DNA of 64,000 nt from Candidatus Saccharimonadota bacterium. GTDB taxonomy: Bacteria > Patescibacteriota > Saccharimonadia > Saccharimonadales > Saccharimonadaceae. Where the stretch lies: assembly GCA_905372275.1 (NCBI GenBank), contig CAJPON010000005.1:1-64000 (forward strand), written 5' to 3'. Both the position numbers and the translations under genes were made by a program. Shown one piece after another: positions 39,178 to 47,745 of the stretch; position 1 is the first letter of the stretch; each line of letters begins with the position of its first letter. The notes under the pieces are model-generated. The model worked only from the letters and a program-made list of their open reading frames with translations, had not been told where the DNA came from and searched no databases.

Positions 39178-41424
39178 ATGGCAAAGAAAAAGACGACGCG
39201 AACTCGAAAATCGACTAAAACAACTCGTACAGCACGCGCTAGCAAAGCAGCGAAAGCACCAGCACCGCAGCATGAAGTACCCTCTGGGTTTTGGCCGCAA
39301 GTTGCGGCGGTGCTGTTGATGGCACTATCGGCATTGCTGGTGGTGTCGTGGTTCGGTGCGGGCGGTCCGTTGCTTAATCAAATGCTAGAAGTGTCTAAGC
39401 GAACGATTGGCTGGGCGGTTTATATAGTGCCAGTTGTCGGTTTGTATGTAGCTGTTAGAATATTTGGCGCCGAGAACAATCGATTGCCAGCAGTCATGAA
39501 ATTTGCCTCAATTTTGATAGTTATTTGGTTCAGCGGCTTATTCGGGCTGTTTCGCGAAAAGGGTGCGCCGTCGACTGGCGGTGTTGTTGGCGATGGTTTG
39601 AATTCGGTCGTCTTGTCGCTGGTTAATATACCAGTCGGTATTTTTATTTATATTTTGCTGATTGCGATTACGCTATTGTTTGTGTTGCAACTGCGGTTTA
39701 GCGATATTGCAGCAATGTTCAAGACGGCAGTAGCCAGCAACGAAAAGGCAGAGAACGAAGCTAATGTTCAGGTTATGCGCAAAGCTGCCGAAGACGATCA
39801 CGGCAAGATGGATGATTTCAAGCTTAATGAAGGCGTACCAACAGTATCGCAAGATGACAGCAAGCAAAGTGCGAAGCTTAAAATCAAACCGCAAGCTAAA
39901 AAAGCCGAAGCCGATCGCGACGACAAAATGGCGATGCTGGCAGTTAGCGACCCGAACTGGCAATTTCCGAGCCTTGATTTGCTAGAAAAGAAGGAAGCGC
40001 CAGCTGATGCAGGCGATATCAAGCAGAACGCGCGCATTATCCAAGACACTTTGCGTGAATTTAACATTAATGTCGATATGGAAGGTGCCAACATCGGCCC
40101 TAAGGTAACACAGTATACGCTGCGGCCGCCGGCGGGTATTAAATTGAGCAAGATTACTGCGCTAGAGACCAATATTGCGCTGAATCTGGCGGCGTCGAGC
40201 TTGCGCATGGAGGCGCCGATTCCTGGTAAGAAAGCGGTTGGTATCGAGGTGCCGAACAAAAAAGCGGCCGATGTGCGTATCCGCTCAATTCTCGAGAGCG
40301 CTGAGTGGCGTCGCCGCAAAGAGCCGCTGAGTTTTGCGATTGGTAAAGATATTTCAGGACTGCCGTTTGTCGGCGAACTTAACAAAATGCCGCACTTGCT
40401 AGTGGCTGGCCAGACTGGATCAGGTAAATCGGTAATGATTAATACGCTGCTAAGCAGTTTGCTGTATCGTAACGCACCGAGCGATATGAAATTAATTCTC
40501 GTCGATCCGAAGCAGGTCGAGATGGCGCCGTATCAGGATATTCCGCACCTGTTGACGCCGGTGATTGTCGAGCCGGAGAAGACAATGAGCGCGCTAAAGT
40601 GGGCGGTCAACGAGATGGAACGCCGTTATAGCTTGCTAGCCGAAGAGCGAGTACGCGATATCAAGACTTACAATGAACGGGCTAAAGCAAAAGGCAAGAA
40701 AATCGGTGTTTCTGATGAAAAGGGTAATGTACAGCAAGTTGATGAAGGTACAATGCCGTATATCGTGATTGTGATTGACGAGATGGCTGATCTGATGATG
40801 GTAGCTAAGCGCGATGTCGAGGGTCTGATTGTTCGCTTGGCGCAGAAAGCGCGGGCGGTTGGCATTCACTTGGTGCTGGCGACGCAGCGTCCGAGCGTTG
40901 ATGTGATTACCGGCTTGATCAAAGCAAACGTGCCGGCGCGCATTGCCTTTACGGTAGCTAGCCAGACGGATAGCCAGACAATTCTCGACCAGGCTGGCGC
41001 CGAGAAACTGCTGGGCCAGGGTGATATGCTGATTAAAACTGCTAGCATGCCGAAACCGAAGCGTATTCAGGGTGCTTGGGTGATGGACAGCGAGGTGAAC
41101 AAAATTACTGATCAGCTGCGAATGCAGGCGCCGCCGCAGTACAATGATGAAATCGTTAGCCAGCCAGTGCAGCTAAACGGTAAGGGCGGCGTAGTGATGG
41201 ACTTCGGTAGTAATGGTAGCGATGATAAGTTTAAAGATGCGGTACGCGTGGTTATTGAGCGCAAAAAAGCGTCTACAAGCATGCTGCAGACTCGCCTGGG
41301 AATTGGCTATCAACGAGCGGCGCGGATTATCGAGGAAATGGAAGAGCGGGGTATTATTAGCGCTGCGAACGGTTCAAAACCGCGCGACGTATTGATATCC
41401 AGCGTCGATGATCTAGACATGTAA
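39178..41424 (+). CDS. ftsK: FtsK/SpoIIIE-type DNA translocase
   Basis: Pumps DNA through the division septum and helps resolve the chromosome terminus. A basic N-terminus (residues 1-35) and four transmembrane helices (about 38-170) anchor it. A linker of about 90 residues is followed by the motor: VAGQTGSGKSVMINTLL (Walker A), YIVIVIDEMADLMM (Walker B) and LATQRPSVDVITG. The C-terminal gamma winged helix is present (LQTRLGIGYQRAARIIEEME). At 748 aa it is compact. The tyrosine recombinase at 60.5 kb is a plausible partner for dimer resolution. Confidence 0.95.
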   Translation: MAKKKTTRTRKSTKTTRTARASKAAKAPAPQHEVPSGFWPQVAAVLLMALSALLVVSWFGAGGPLLNQMLEVSKRTIGWAVYIVPVVGLYVAVRIFGAENNRLPAVMKFASILIVIWFSGLFGLFREKGAPSTGGVVGDGLNSVVLSLVNIPVGIFIYILLIAITLLFVLQLRFSDIAAMFKTAVASNEKAENEANVQVMRKAAEDDHGKMDDFKLNEGVPTVSQDDSKQSAKLKIKPQAKKAEADRDDKMAMLAVSDPNWQFPSLDLLEKKEAPADAGDIKQNARIIQDTLREFNINVDMEGANIGPKVTQYTLRPPAGIKLSKITALETNIALNLAASSLRMEAPIPGKKAVGIEVPNKKAADVRIRSILESAEWRRRKEPLSFAIGKDISGLPFVGELNKMPHLLVAGQTGSGKSVMINTLLSSLLYRNAPSDMKLILVDPKQVEMAPYQDIPHLLTPVIVEPEKTMSALKWAVNEMERRYSLLAEERVRDIKTYNERAKAKGKKIGVSDEKGNVQQVDEGTMPYIVIVIDEMADLMMVAKRDVEGLIVRLAQKARAVGIHLVLATQRPSVDVITGLIKANVPARIAFTVASQTDSQTILDQAGAEKLLGQGDMLIKTASMPKPKRIQGAWVMDSEVNKITDQLRMQAPPQYNDEIVSQPVQLNGKGGVVMDFGSNGSDDKFKDAVRVVIERKKASTSMLQTRLGIGYQRAARIIEEMEERGIISAANGSKPRDVLISSVDDLDM

Positions 41425-41476
41425 AAATATAAACATTTGCCTGATACTTATTATATCTTTATGAGATTAAAATTTT

Positions 41477-42292
41477 CTAATTGCTGGCGCTAGATTTGTA
41501 TTCACCTAGTATAGTAACCTCGTGATTGCTGCGCTCAATGTCGCGGATAGCTTGATAAAGCGGTTGTCCAGCGCAGTCGACGACAATAAAAAACTTATAT
41601 TTCCAAGGCTGACCGACGATTGGCTGCGATTGTAATTTGGCGAGATTGATACGGCGTTTGGCGAATATTTGTAATACCTCGACCAGGGCGCCAGGCTGAT
41701 GGTCGGTGGTGATGACCAGAGAAGCACAATTGGCATCAGCGGGCGTATCGGCTGGTTCAATTACTAAGAAGCGGGTGATATTATCGGGATTGTCGTGGAT
41801 GGAACGCTGTAGTATTGGCAAATTATATAATTCAGCAGCAGTTTGGCTGGCGATAGCGGCGCAGTGCCGGGAGCCGTTTTGCTTGATAAATTCGACGGCG
41901 CCAGCGGTATCAAAAAATTCAATTGGTGTTGCCTGCGGTAGGTGTTCCTGCAAGAAATAGCGGCATTGAGAAAGAGCTACCGGGTGAGAATAAACCTCGG
42001 TAATATCGCTGAGTTTAGTATTTGGCAAACCGATGAGCATCTGCTCGACAGGCAGCTTGATTTCGCCGACAATTGGTGCGTCGCATTCCTCGATGTAACG
42101 GTAAACTTCGTTAATGCTGCCAAATAGGGTGTTCTCGACCGCTGTAATAATTGCGTCGGCGCTACCATCGTCGTAGGCGGCGAAAACTTCGCTAAACGTT
42201 GTGCAGGGAACGAGTTTGGCACTAGCGCCGTACCATTGGCGGACGGCCTGGTCGTGGAAAGAGCCAGCTTGGCCTTGAATAGCAATATGCAT
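41477..42292 (-). CDS. pheA: Prephenate dehydratase
   Basis: Converts prephenate to phenylpyruvate, a late step of phenylalanine synthesis. The 271-residue protein begins MHIAIQGQAGSFHDQA, has ITAVENTLFGSINEVY, and carries NITRFLVIE with the catalytic Thr-Arg-Phe. A C-terminal ACT domain follows (HQPGALVEVLQIFAKRRINL); the usual ESRP Phe-binding motif reads LQSQP, so feedback control may differ. No chorismate-pathway genes are nearby. The ATG at 42292 has TATGAT six bases before it. Convergent with ftsK. Confidence 0.92.
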   Translation of the reverse strand: MHIAIQGQAGSFHDQAVRQWYGASAKLVPCTTFSEVFAAYDDGSADAIITAVENTLFGSINEVYRYIEECDAPIVGEIKLPVEQMLIGLPNTKLSDITEVYSHPVALSQCRYFLQEHLPQATPIEFFDTAGAVEFIKQNGSRHCAAIASQTAAELYNLPILQRSIHDNPDNITRFLVIEPADTPADANCASLVITTDHQPGALVEVLQIFAKRRINLAKLQSQPIVGQPWKYKFFIVVDCAGQPLYQAIRDIERSNHEVTILGEYKSSASN

Positions 42293-42298
42293 TCTAGT

Positions 42299-42304
42299 AT
42301 CATA
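42299..42304 (-). promoter_or_regulatory. -10 box of pheA (leaderless type)
   Basis: TGCTATGAT on the minus strand, an extended -10, ending 6 nt before the ATG. Confidence 0.6.
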
Positions 42305-42406
42305 GCATAATTGTGATTTTAACCACAAAACTAGACGGTAAAAGTATTAAAATCTGCTAGCAGGGCATTTAAGGATTGCAATGGCTAGATAATTGCGGAG
42401 ATATGC

Positions 42407-42435
42407 TTGACAAATTATCAAATATGGAGTATAAT
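42407..42435 (+). promoter_or_regulatory. Consensus promoter of the 256-aa exported protein gene
   Basis: TTGACA (42407-42412), a 17-nt spacer, TATAAT (42430-42435): a perfect consensus match, so strong expression is expected. Confidence 0.85.
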
Positions 42436-42487
42436 ATCGAGATATTTACAATTAATTATCTGTAGTTAGAAAGGCTACGATAAATAT

Positions 42488-43258
42488 ATGGGTAAAACTA
42501 GAGAGTTTAGCTCTATTTCAGGCACTGAACGGCCTGGCAGAGGGGAAAAGTGGAAACTCCGTGCGAGGGAACTAGGTGCTCTTGCTCTATCTGTTGCGGT
42601 AGCTTTTGGTCTCTGTCATGAAGCATATAAGCCCGCGATGAGCGATGAACAAATGCACGATATGACAGATAATGTGCGTGCATTCGTTTTGAATAAGGCT
42701 GAAGAAATTAGAGAAGACGGTTCTAGGGAGGGCGATTCTTATACAACTGGCGACGGCAGATCACTTCGTATTGATGTAGCTGCTGGGACGCCAGCTGGCA
42801 ATACATCAGTGGCTGGTGCCGGTGAAGTTGCGGATTATAATAGAGATGAGGGAATGAGTGTTGAACTATGTTTACGAGAAGAAAGAGACCCTAAATATGG
42901 CAAAGCTGATCACGGTTCATATTTATGTGCTACTTTTAGCTCAGAGAATAGTTCAGTATTGAGGGATATAAAAACAAATGACGGTAAGATCGATCCTGAT
43001 AAGGCTATAAAATTTGTAGGAAGCGATGACGCTAGCGTTAGTAGAATTTATTACTCCTGGGATTCCGACGAAAACGGGCGCGTTGAACCTTTTGAATGCC
43101 CTCCAGGTAAGAAATGTAGGGGTGATCTGAGCTGGACTATTTATGTAAATAAAGATGAGGGTGTAGACAAGAGAAAGGAGGGTGTCTATTCAGGCGACGG
43201 TGCAGTACATCGAGTAGATGAGTTGCTTGCTGAGGTTAAAGATCGTTGGGATAACTAA
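42488..43258 (+). CDS. Unrecognised exported or membrane-anchored protein
   Basis: A 256-residue protein of no known family. A basic start (residues 1-28) and one hydrophobic helix (LGALALSVAVAFGLCHEAY, about 29-47) suggest a membrane anchor or signal peptide; the Cys in this segment is not in a clear lipobox. The outer part is acidic, with four cysteines (SVELCLREERD, GSYLCATF, FECPPGKKC) that could form two disulphides. It lies behind the strongest promoter in the window and before a strong terminator, so it is a monocistronic, probably abundant surface protein. Confidence 0.7.
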   Translation: MGKTREFSSISGTERPGRGEKWKLRARELGALALSVAVAFGLCHEAYKPAMSDEQMHDMTDNVRAFVLNKAEEIREDGSREGDSYTTGDGRSLRIDVAAGTPAGNTSVAGAGEVADYNRDEGMSVELCLREERDPKYGKADHGSYLCATFSSENSSVLRDIKTNDGKIDPDKAIKFVGSDDASVSRIYYSWDSDENGRVEPFECPPGKKCRGDLSWTIYVNKDEGVDKRKEGVYSGDGAVHRVDELLAEVKDRWDN

Positions 43259-43285
43259 AAGTTTTCAAAATAATGAGTAGGTAAA

Positions 43286-43316
43286 AAAGTGCCCGTGTAG
43301 TAACGGGCACTTTATC
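43286..43316 (+). terminator. Terminator before the rpsF operon
   Basis: AAAGTGCCCGT (43286-43296), a 6-nt loop, ACGGGCACTTT (43303-43313): an 11-bp stem with A and T flanks, possibly active on both strands. Confidence 0.85.
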
Positions 43317-43362
43317 CGTGCTGGGGGTACGTATGAAGCTAGCTTTTTCATAGCAGATAGGG

Positions 43363-43368
43363 TATAAT
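43363..43368 (+). promoter_or_regulatory. -10 box of the rpsF operon
   Basis: TATAAT; predicted start near 43375. Confidence 0.6.
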
Positions 43369-43374
43369 ATTAAG

Positions 43375-43439
43375 CGATATTAAACCTAAGGTTGCGTGAG
43401 ATAACGTAACCATCCGTACGGATACCAAGGAGGTAATGT
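43375..43439 (+). promoter_or_regulatory. Structured leader of rpsF, possible S6:S18 binding site
   Basis: GGTTGCG (43390-43396) pairs with CGTAACC (43405-43411) with one mismatch. The palindrome ATCCGTACGGAT (43412-43423) follows, then ACC near AAGGAGGT. Many bacteria control rpsF operons through an S6:S18-binding leader with an exposed CCG; a CCG is present in the palindrome. The match is only suggestive. Confidence 0.4.
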
Positions 43440-43793
43440 ATGAGAGAATACGAGCTGACGGTTCTTATTCGGCCTGATTTGGAGGCGAATTTGGATGCGG
43501 TGCTTAGCAAGGTCAAGCAGCTGATCGCCGATAACGGCGGTTCAGTTAAGGCCGAGGACAATTGGGGCAAAAATCGCCTCGCTTACAGCATCAAAGGCGA
43601 AGATTTTGCGGTATATGTGTCGATGGATGTCGAGCTGCCAGCAGACGCGCCGCTCAAGATTAACAATGCGCTGAATATTAGCGACGAAGTTATCCGGTAT
43701 TTATTGGTTAAGATAGATCACAAAGCGCGTGCCGCTCTGGCGGAGGCCAAGAAGCGCGCGGCTGAACGCGAGGCTGAAAACAGCGAAGATTAA
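43440..43793 (+). CDS. rpsF: Small ribosomal subunit protein bS6
   Basis: First gene of an rpsF-ssb-rpsR operon, a classic order. The 117-residue protein starts MREYELTVLIRPDLEAN, has NRLAYSIKGEDFAVYV and ISDEVIRYLLVKID, and ends with an acidic/basic helix AKKRAAEREAENSED. In the ribosome it pairs with bS18, encoded two genes on. AAGGAGG lies before the start. Confidence 0.95.
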   Translation: MREYELTVLIRPDLEANLDAVLSKVKQLIADNGGSVKAEDNWGKNRLAYSIKGEDFAVYVSMDVELPADAPLKINNALNISDEVIRYLLVKIDHKARAALAEAKKRAAEREAENSED

Positions 43794-43818
43794 GCCATAA
43801 ATAGGAGGGAAGTCTATC

Positions 43819-44262
43819 ATGGCAAAGGGGTTTAATAAAGTAATATTAATGGGAAATCTGACGCGCGACGTTGAACTGCGGACAACGACGAGCGGCCAGA
43901 GCGTAGCTAATTTTAGTTTAGCGGTTAGCCGGAGTTGGCGCAACCAAGACGGTCAGCAGCAAGACCAAACCAGCTTCATTAACTGCGTAGCGTGGGGCAA
44001 GCCGGGCGAGATTATCTCGCAATATGTCAAAAAAGGCGCGCCGCTTTTGGTAAGCGGCCGGCTCGACCAGCGTAGCTACGAAGATAAAGATGGTAATAAG
44101 CGGTCGGCTGTCGAGGTGGTAGTCGAAGATTTCAACTTTGTTGGCGGTCGCAACGACAGTAATGCACCGGCATCGACACCGCCGCCAGCGACTAGCACCA
44201 AAGATGTGGTCGTCGAGGATATCGACGATAAGCCAATCGACTTAAGCGAGATCCCATTTTAA
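43819..44262 (+). CDS. ssb: Single-stranded DNA-binding protein
   Basis: Protects and organises single-stranded DNA. The OB fold occupies residues 1-110 (NKVILMGNLTRDVELRTTTS, FINCVAWGKPGEII, LLVSGRLDQRSYEDKDG). A Pro/Ser/Thr linker follows. The C-terminal tip is DLSEIPF, the acidic interaction tail (consensus DDDIPF) that recruits replication and repair proteins. Length is 147 aa. It lies between the two ribosomal genes, as in many bacteria. AGGAGGGA precedes the start. Confidence 0.96.
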   Translation: MAKGFNKVILMGNLTRDVELRTTTSGQSVANFSLAVSRSWRNQDGQQQDQTSFINCVAWGKPGEIISQYVKKGAPLLVSGRLDQRSYEDKDGNKRSAVEVVVEDFNFVGGRNDSNAPASTPPPATSTKDVVVEDIDDKPIDLSEIPF

Positions 44263-44284
44263 CGATTAGAAAGGATTATAAAAT

Positions 44285-44488
44285 ATGGCAAAAAAAATGC
44301 GCAAGGATGCTCCAGTAGTATTCTCGTATAAAGAGGTGAAGACACTGTTGCGCTATATTAGTCCGGTGAGCGGCCAAATCGAGCCAATTGCCAAGACGGG
44401 CTTGAGTGCTAAATTGCAGCGGATGCTGGCTCGCGAGGTAAAGCGGGCGCGTCATCTGGCGCTGCTACCGTTTGTGACGCGAGATTAG
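44285..44488 (+). CDS. rpsR: Small ribosomal subunit protein bS18
   Basis: A 67-residue protein, with VFSYKEVKTLLRYISPVSGQI, TGLSAKLQRMLAREVKRARHLALLPF as the family core. No zinc-binding cysteine set is present, as in most bS18 of the cysteine-free type. GAAAGGA lies 13-19 bases before the ATG. It ends the rpsF operon; efp follows after a 71-nt gap. Confidence 0.94.
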   Translation: MAKKMRKDAPVVFSYKEVKTLLRYISPVSGQIEPIAKTGLSAKLQRMLAREVKRARHLALLPFVTRD

Positions 44489-44559
44489 GGAATTTTCCAG
44501 CGTACGAAATGCTTTGTCGTGCGCTGAAGGGTATTTCTAAAGACGCAAAAGGAGATGAA

Positions 44560-45120
44560 ATGTATCAACCAACTGATTTGAAAAAAGGTGTAGTGTGCCA
44601 AATTGATGGACAGCCATATCGAGTGACTGATTACAACCAGAAAGTGATGGGCCGCGGCGGTTCTATCGTTAATGTCAAATTGAAGAATTTAATTACTGGT
44701 GCGGTTATTCCCAAAACGTTTAAAGGCCAAGATAAGATTGAACCAGCCGAAGTGACTAGCAAAACTGTCCAATATTTATACAATGATGGTTCAGCTTTCT
44801 TTTTCATGGATCCGAATAGTTTTGAGCAGTTTGAGCTGTCGGCCGATTTGGTTGACGAAGCTAAAAACTTCATGAAAGAGGGCGACGAGCTGGCTTTGCA
44901 ATTCTTTGACGGTAAGGTGATTACCGTCGAGATGCCAAAAAATGTTTATTTGGAAGTGACCTATACAGAGGCGGTGGTTAAAGGCGACACGACTAGTAGC
45001 GTTTTGAAAGATGCGACACTTGAGACAGGCGCAGTTGTTAAGGTGCCGGCTTTTATAAAGGTTGGCGATATTATTTCGGTTGATACCTCTACAGGCGAGT
45101 ATCGCGAACGCAAGAAATAA
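44560..45120 (+). CDS. efp: Translation elongation factor P (Arg32 type)
   Basis: Rescues ribosomes stalled on proline runs. The 186-residue protein has three domains: an N-terminal KOW-like domain (MYQPTDLKKGVVCQIDGQPY), a middle OB domain (TVQYLYNDGSAFFFMDPNSF) and a C-terminal OB domain (GAVVKVPAFIKVGDIISVDT). The tip loop reads KVMGRGGS, so the residue usually modified is Arg32 rather than lysine, and the loop's usual Pro is Met. In other bacteria Arg32 is rhamnosylated by EarP; no such gene is in this window. AAAGGAG sets ATG 44560. Confidence 0.93.
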   Translation: MYQPTDLKKGVVCQIDGQPYRVTDYNQKVMGRGGSIVNVKLKNLITGAVIPKTFKGQDKIEPAEVTSKTVQYLYNDGSAFFFMDPNSFEQFELSADLVDEAKNFMKEGDELALQFFDGKVITVEMPKNVYLEVTYTEAVVKGDTTSSVLKDATLETGAVVKVPAFIKVGDIISVDTSTGEYRERKK

Positions 45121-45155
45121 ACTGTTGAGCTGAGCCGATGTTTCCCGCAGCGTGC

Positions 45156-45161
45156 TAAAAT
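45156..45161 (+). promoter_or_regulatory. -10 box of the beta-lactamase-fold gene (leaderless type)
   Basis: TAAAAT with TGC before it, 6 nt from the ATG. Confidence 0.6.
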
Positions 45162-45167
45162 ATACAC

Positions 45168-46931
45168 ATGACGAGTAAGCGAGCGCGCGCTGCTGATAAA
45201 GCCAAACGCCTGCACAAAAAAGTTAAACAAACATATCGTTCGGCAATGCCCGGGCAAAAACGCCACCGGATGTTAGTTTGGGTGGCGTTTTTTGTTGTAG
45301 CGACGATTTTGGCTGTGCAAATATTGTATCCGCTTGATCGAGCGCTGCCGCTAGCGCGGATGAATGGCCGCTGGGTTGGTTGGCAGAGCGAGACAGATTT
45401 GGCTAACCAAGCGACGTTAGTATTCCAGCGGTCGAAAATTAAATTCATTATTGGCGGCAAACCGAGCGGTGTTTATACGCTGAGTGAAGCTGGTGCTGAT
45501 ATCAAGGCTGAAGAGATGGCGAGTCGACTAGCGAACTATCCATTTTGGCTACGTTTGGTGCCGTTTTCGATATTTTGGCAGCTGCCAAATGTGCAAACGC
45601 TAGATATAGTCTTCGCGCTGCCGACATTAGAGGCTTTTGCACAAAAAACTAGTTCGCAACTGTCGCGGCCGCCAATAAATGCTGGCGTGGCGTTTAAAGA
45701 CGGTCAGCTAACGGCGGTTAATGATGTGCCAGGACATTTGGTGAGCGCGCAAGCTATCAAAAACGTGCTGCAAACAACCAAGTATTCATTTGCTGGCATG
45801 ACGGAGCTTCGAATTGATGCTAAGTTGCAAGAGGCGTCGCGGCGCAGTACGGCGTTTGCTTCTGTTCGTAATCAAGCCGAACAAGCATTGGCGCGTCCCT
45901 TGACAATTCTTGCCGCCGATCAGACGTTTGCAGTTGGCGATGCTGAGAAAGCTTCGTGGCTAGAGTTTGGTGAAGCGTCGGAAGGCAGCACGATACTGGC
46001 GATTAATAGGCAAAAATTGCAAAGCTCAATTGATAATTGGTCAAAAGCAGCTGGGCATCCGGCTGGCCAGACAAATATCAATATTGAGAACGGGCGAGAA
46101 GTCTCGCGAACCACTGGTGAGAAGGGTAGCCAGGTGGACGCGACTTCAATAGTGCAACCAATCACTGATTATCTGCTGAGAGGTCAAGGTAGTAGCGTGA
46201 TCTTGGCGGCGATGACTGATTTAGAGCCGAGCGTAATTTATAATAACCTCTATACTACTACCGAAGATGGCCTGCGAGCTTATGTACGTGATAAGGCACG
46301 TAATGGTGCTTGGTTCTCGATTCGCCAGCTGGGCGGTAGCGGTTGGTCGGCAGATGCCGATGCCGAGGAGAGTGTTGTTAGCGCTAGTACTTATAAGTTA
46401 TTTATTGCTAAACGTTTGTTTGATGAGATAAATGCCGGGGGAATTAGCTGGAGCGACCCGATGCTTGACACGACGGTGTCGGGCTGTTTTGATCGGATGA
46501 CTATTGCCAGTACTAATCCATGCGCGGTGGCATGGCTAGATAGATTTGGCCGGGAAAATCTGAACGATTTTGTTTACCGACTAGGGTTTTCGCGGGCAGT
46601 GACTTTCACGCACACGCAGGCAACTCATGTGTCGGCGGGCGATCTGACGAAGTTCATGGTCGGATTGGAGACTGGCTCGCTAATTGGCGGAGCGCAGCGC
46701 GAGCGGCTGTTGTATTCTTTGTCGCACCATCCTTACCGTTATGGTATACCGACGGGTAGCCAAGCGCGCGAAGTTTATGATAAGGTTGGCTTTTTGTGGA
46801 ATTACGTGCACGACACGGCGATTGTCCGGCATTCGCGCGGTACTTATGTAATGACGATCATGACTCAGGGTAAATCCTATGCCGCAATTGCGGCGATGAC
46901 CCGCGACATTGAGCGGATTATGTATCCATAG
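45168..46931 (+). CDS. Membrane-anchored serine beta-lactamase-fold protein (PBP-like)
   Basis: A 587-residue protein. A basic start and one transmembrane helix (VWVAFFVVATILAVQIL, about 37-53) anchor it. Residues about 60-350 form an outer region with strands like those of YoaR/VanW-linked proteins (TLEAFAQKTSS, FKDGQLTAVNDVPGHLV). The C-terminal 230 residues look like a class A beta-lactamase or DD-peptidase fold: SASTYK supplies S-x-x-K, IASTNP stands for the SDN motif, and YDKVGF for the KTG box. It could act on peptidoglycan or be a non-hydrolytic binder. Activity is inferred. Confidence 0.75.
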   Translation: MTSKRARAADKAKRLHKKVKQTYRSAMPGQKRHRMLVWVAFFVVATILAVQILYPLDRALPLARMNGRWVGWQSETDLANQATLVFQRSKIKFIIGGKPSGVYTLSEAGADIKAEEMASRLANYPFWLRLVPFSIFWQLPNVQTLDIVFALPTLEAFAQKTSSQLSRPPINAGVAFKDGQLTAVNDVPGHLVSAQAIKNVLQTTKYSFAGMTELRIDAKLQEASRRSTAFASVRNQAEQALARPLTILAADQTFAVGDAEKASWLEFGEASEGSTILAINRQKLQSSIDNWSKAAGHPAGQTNINIENGREVSRTTGEKGSQVDATSIVQPITDYLLRGQGSSVILAAMTDLEPSVIYNNLYTTTEDGLRAYVRDKARNGAWFSIRQLGGSGWSADADAEESVVSASTYKLFIAKRLFDEINAGGISWSDPMLDTTVSGCFDRMTIASTNPCAVAWLDRFGRENLNDFVYRLGFSRAVTFTHTQATHVSAGDLTKFMVGLETGSLIGGAQRERLLYSLSHHPYRYGIPTGSQAREVYDKVGFLWNYVHDTAIVRHSRGTYVMTIMTQGKSYAAIAAMTRDIERIMYP

Positions 46932-46943
46932 TAGAATTGAGGA

Positions 46944-47669
46944 ATGAAGCAACGGTTAGATAAATTGATGCTGGCGCGCGGATTGGTAGGTTCGCGTTCG
47001 GAAGCCGAGAATTGGATTCGTTTGGGGAATGTGCGTGTTGGCGGGCGGGTAGCAGCCAAACCGGGGTTGTTCGTTGATGAATCGGCGTCGATTGAATTAG
47101 CGGTGTCAGAGCGTTACGTGTCGCGGGCCGGACTAAAATTGGCGGGCGCGGCGAAAGCTTTCAATTTGGATTTTCGTGGCAAGACGGTTTTGGATGTCGG
47201 CAGCAGTACCGGCGGCTTTACTGACTTTGCATTGCAGCACGGCGCGAAGAAAGTATACGCTGTGGATGTTGGCACCGATCAACTGCATCCGAGTTTGTGC
47301 GGCGACAAACGAATTGAGTTGCACGAAAAAACTGACATTCGTAATTTTGTGCCAAGCGAAACTCCGGATATGGTAGTGATTGATGTATCGTTTATTAGCT
47401 TGCGGCAAATTTTACCGTACCTTGCGAAAATTGTTGATAAAAACACAATGATAATTGCAATGACCAAACCGCAGTTTGAGGCGCAACGCCAGCAGCTGAC
47501 TCGCGGTGGTATCGTCAAAAATGACGGTGTGCGGCGGGTAATTTTGCGCGAATTCGAGCAGTGGGTGCGTACTAATTTCATAATTATTGATAAAGCAGAC
47601 AGCGAAGTGAAAGGCGCGCACGGCAACTTGGAGCGGTTTTATATATTGAGAAAAGCTGGAAGTTGTTAG
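46944..47669 (+). CDS. tlyA: TlyA-family rRNA methyltransferase (S4 and FtsJ domains)
   Basis: A 241-residue protein. The N-terminal S4 RNA-binding domain (QRLDKLMLARGLVGSRSEAE) is followed by an FtsJ-type SAM methyltransferase: YVSRAGLKLAGAAKAF, then LDVGSSTGGFTDFALQHGA (motif I) and MVVIDVSFISLRQILPYL. Known TlyA enzymes 2'-O-methylate cytidines of rRNA; the older name hemolysin is misleading. TAGAAT lies 6 nt before the ATG, overlapped by a weak GAGG. Confidence 0.9.
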   Translation: MKQRLDKLMLARGLVGSRSEAENWIRLGNVRVGGRVAAKPGLFVDESASIELAVSERYVSRAGLKLAGAAKAFNLDFRGKTVLDVGSSTGGFTDFALQHGAKKVYAVDVGTDQLHPSLCGDKRIELHEKTDIRNFVPSETPDMVVIDVSFISLRQILPYLAKIVDKNTMIIAMTKPQFEAQRQQLTRGGIVKNDGVRRVILREFEQWVRTNFIIIDKADSEVKGAHGNLERFYILRKAGSC

Positions 47670-47745
47670 CGGCTTATGCGGCTGGCCGGTGATTCGCTGG
47701 CAAATTAGCCTAAGCTATATCAAATTTAAGCGATTAAATGCTAAA

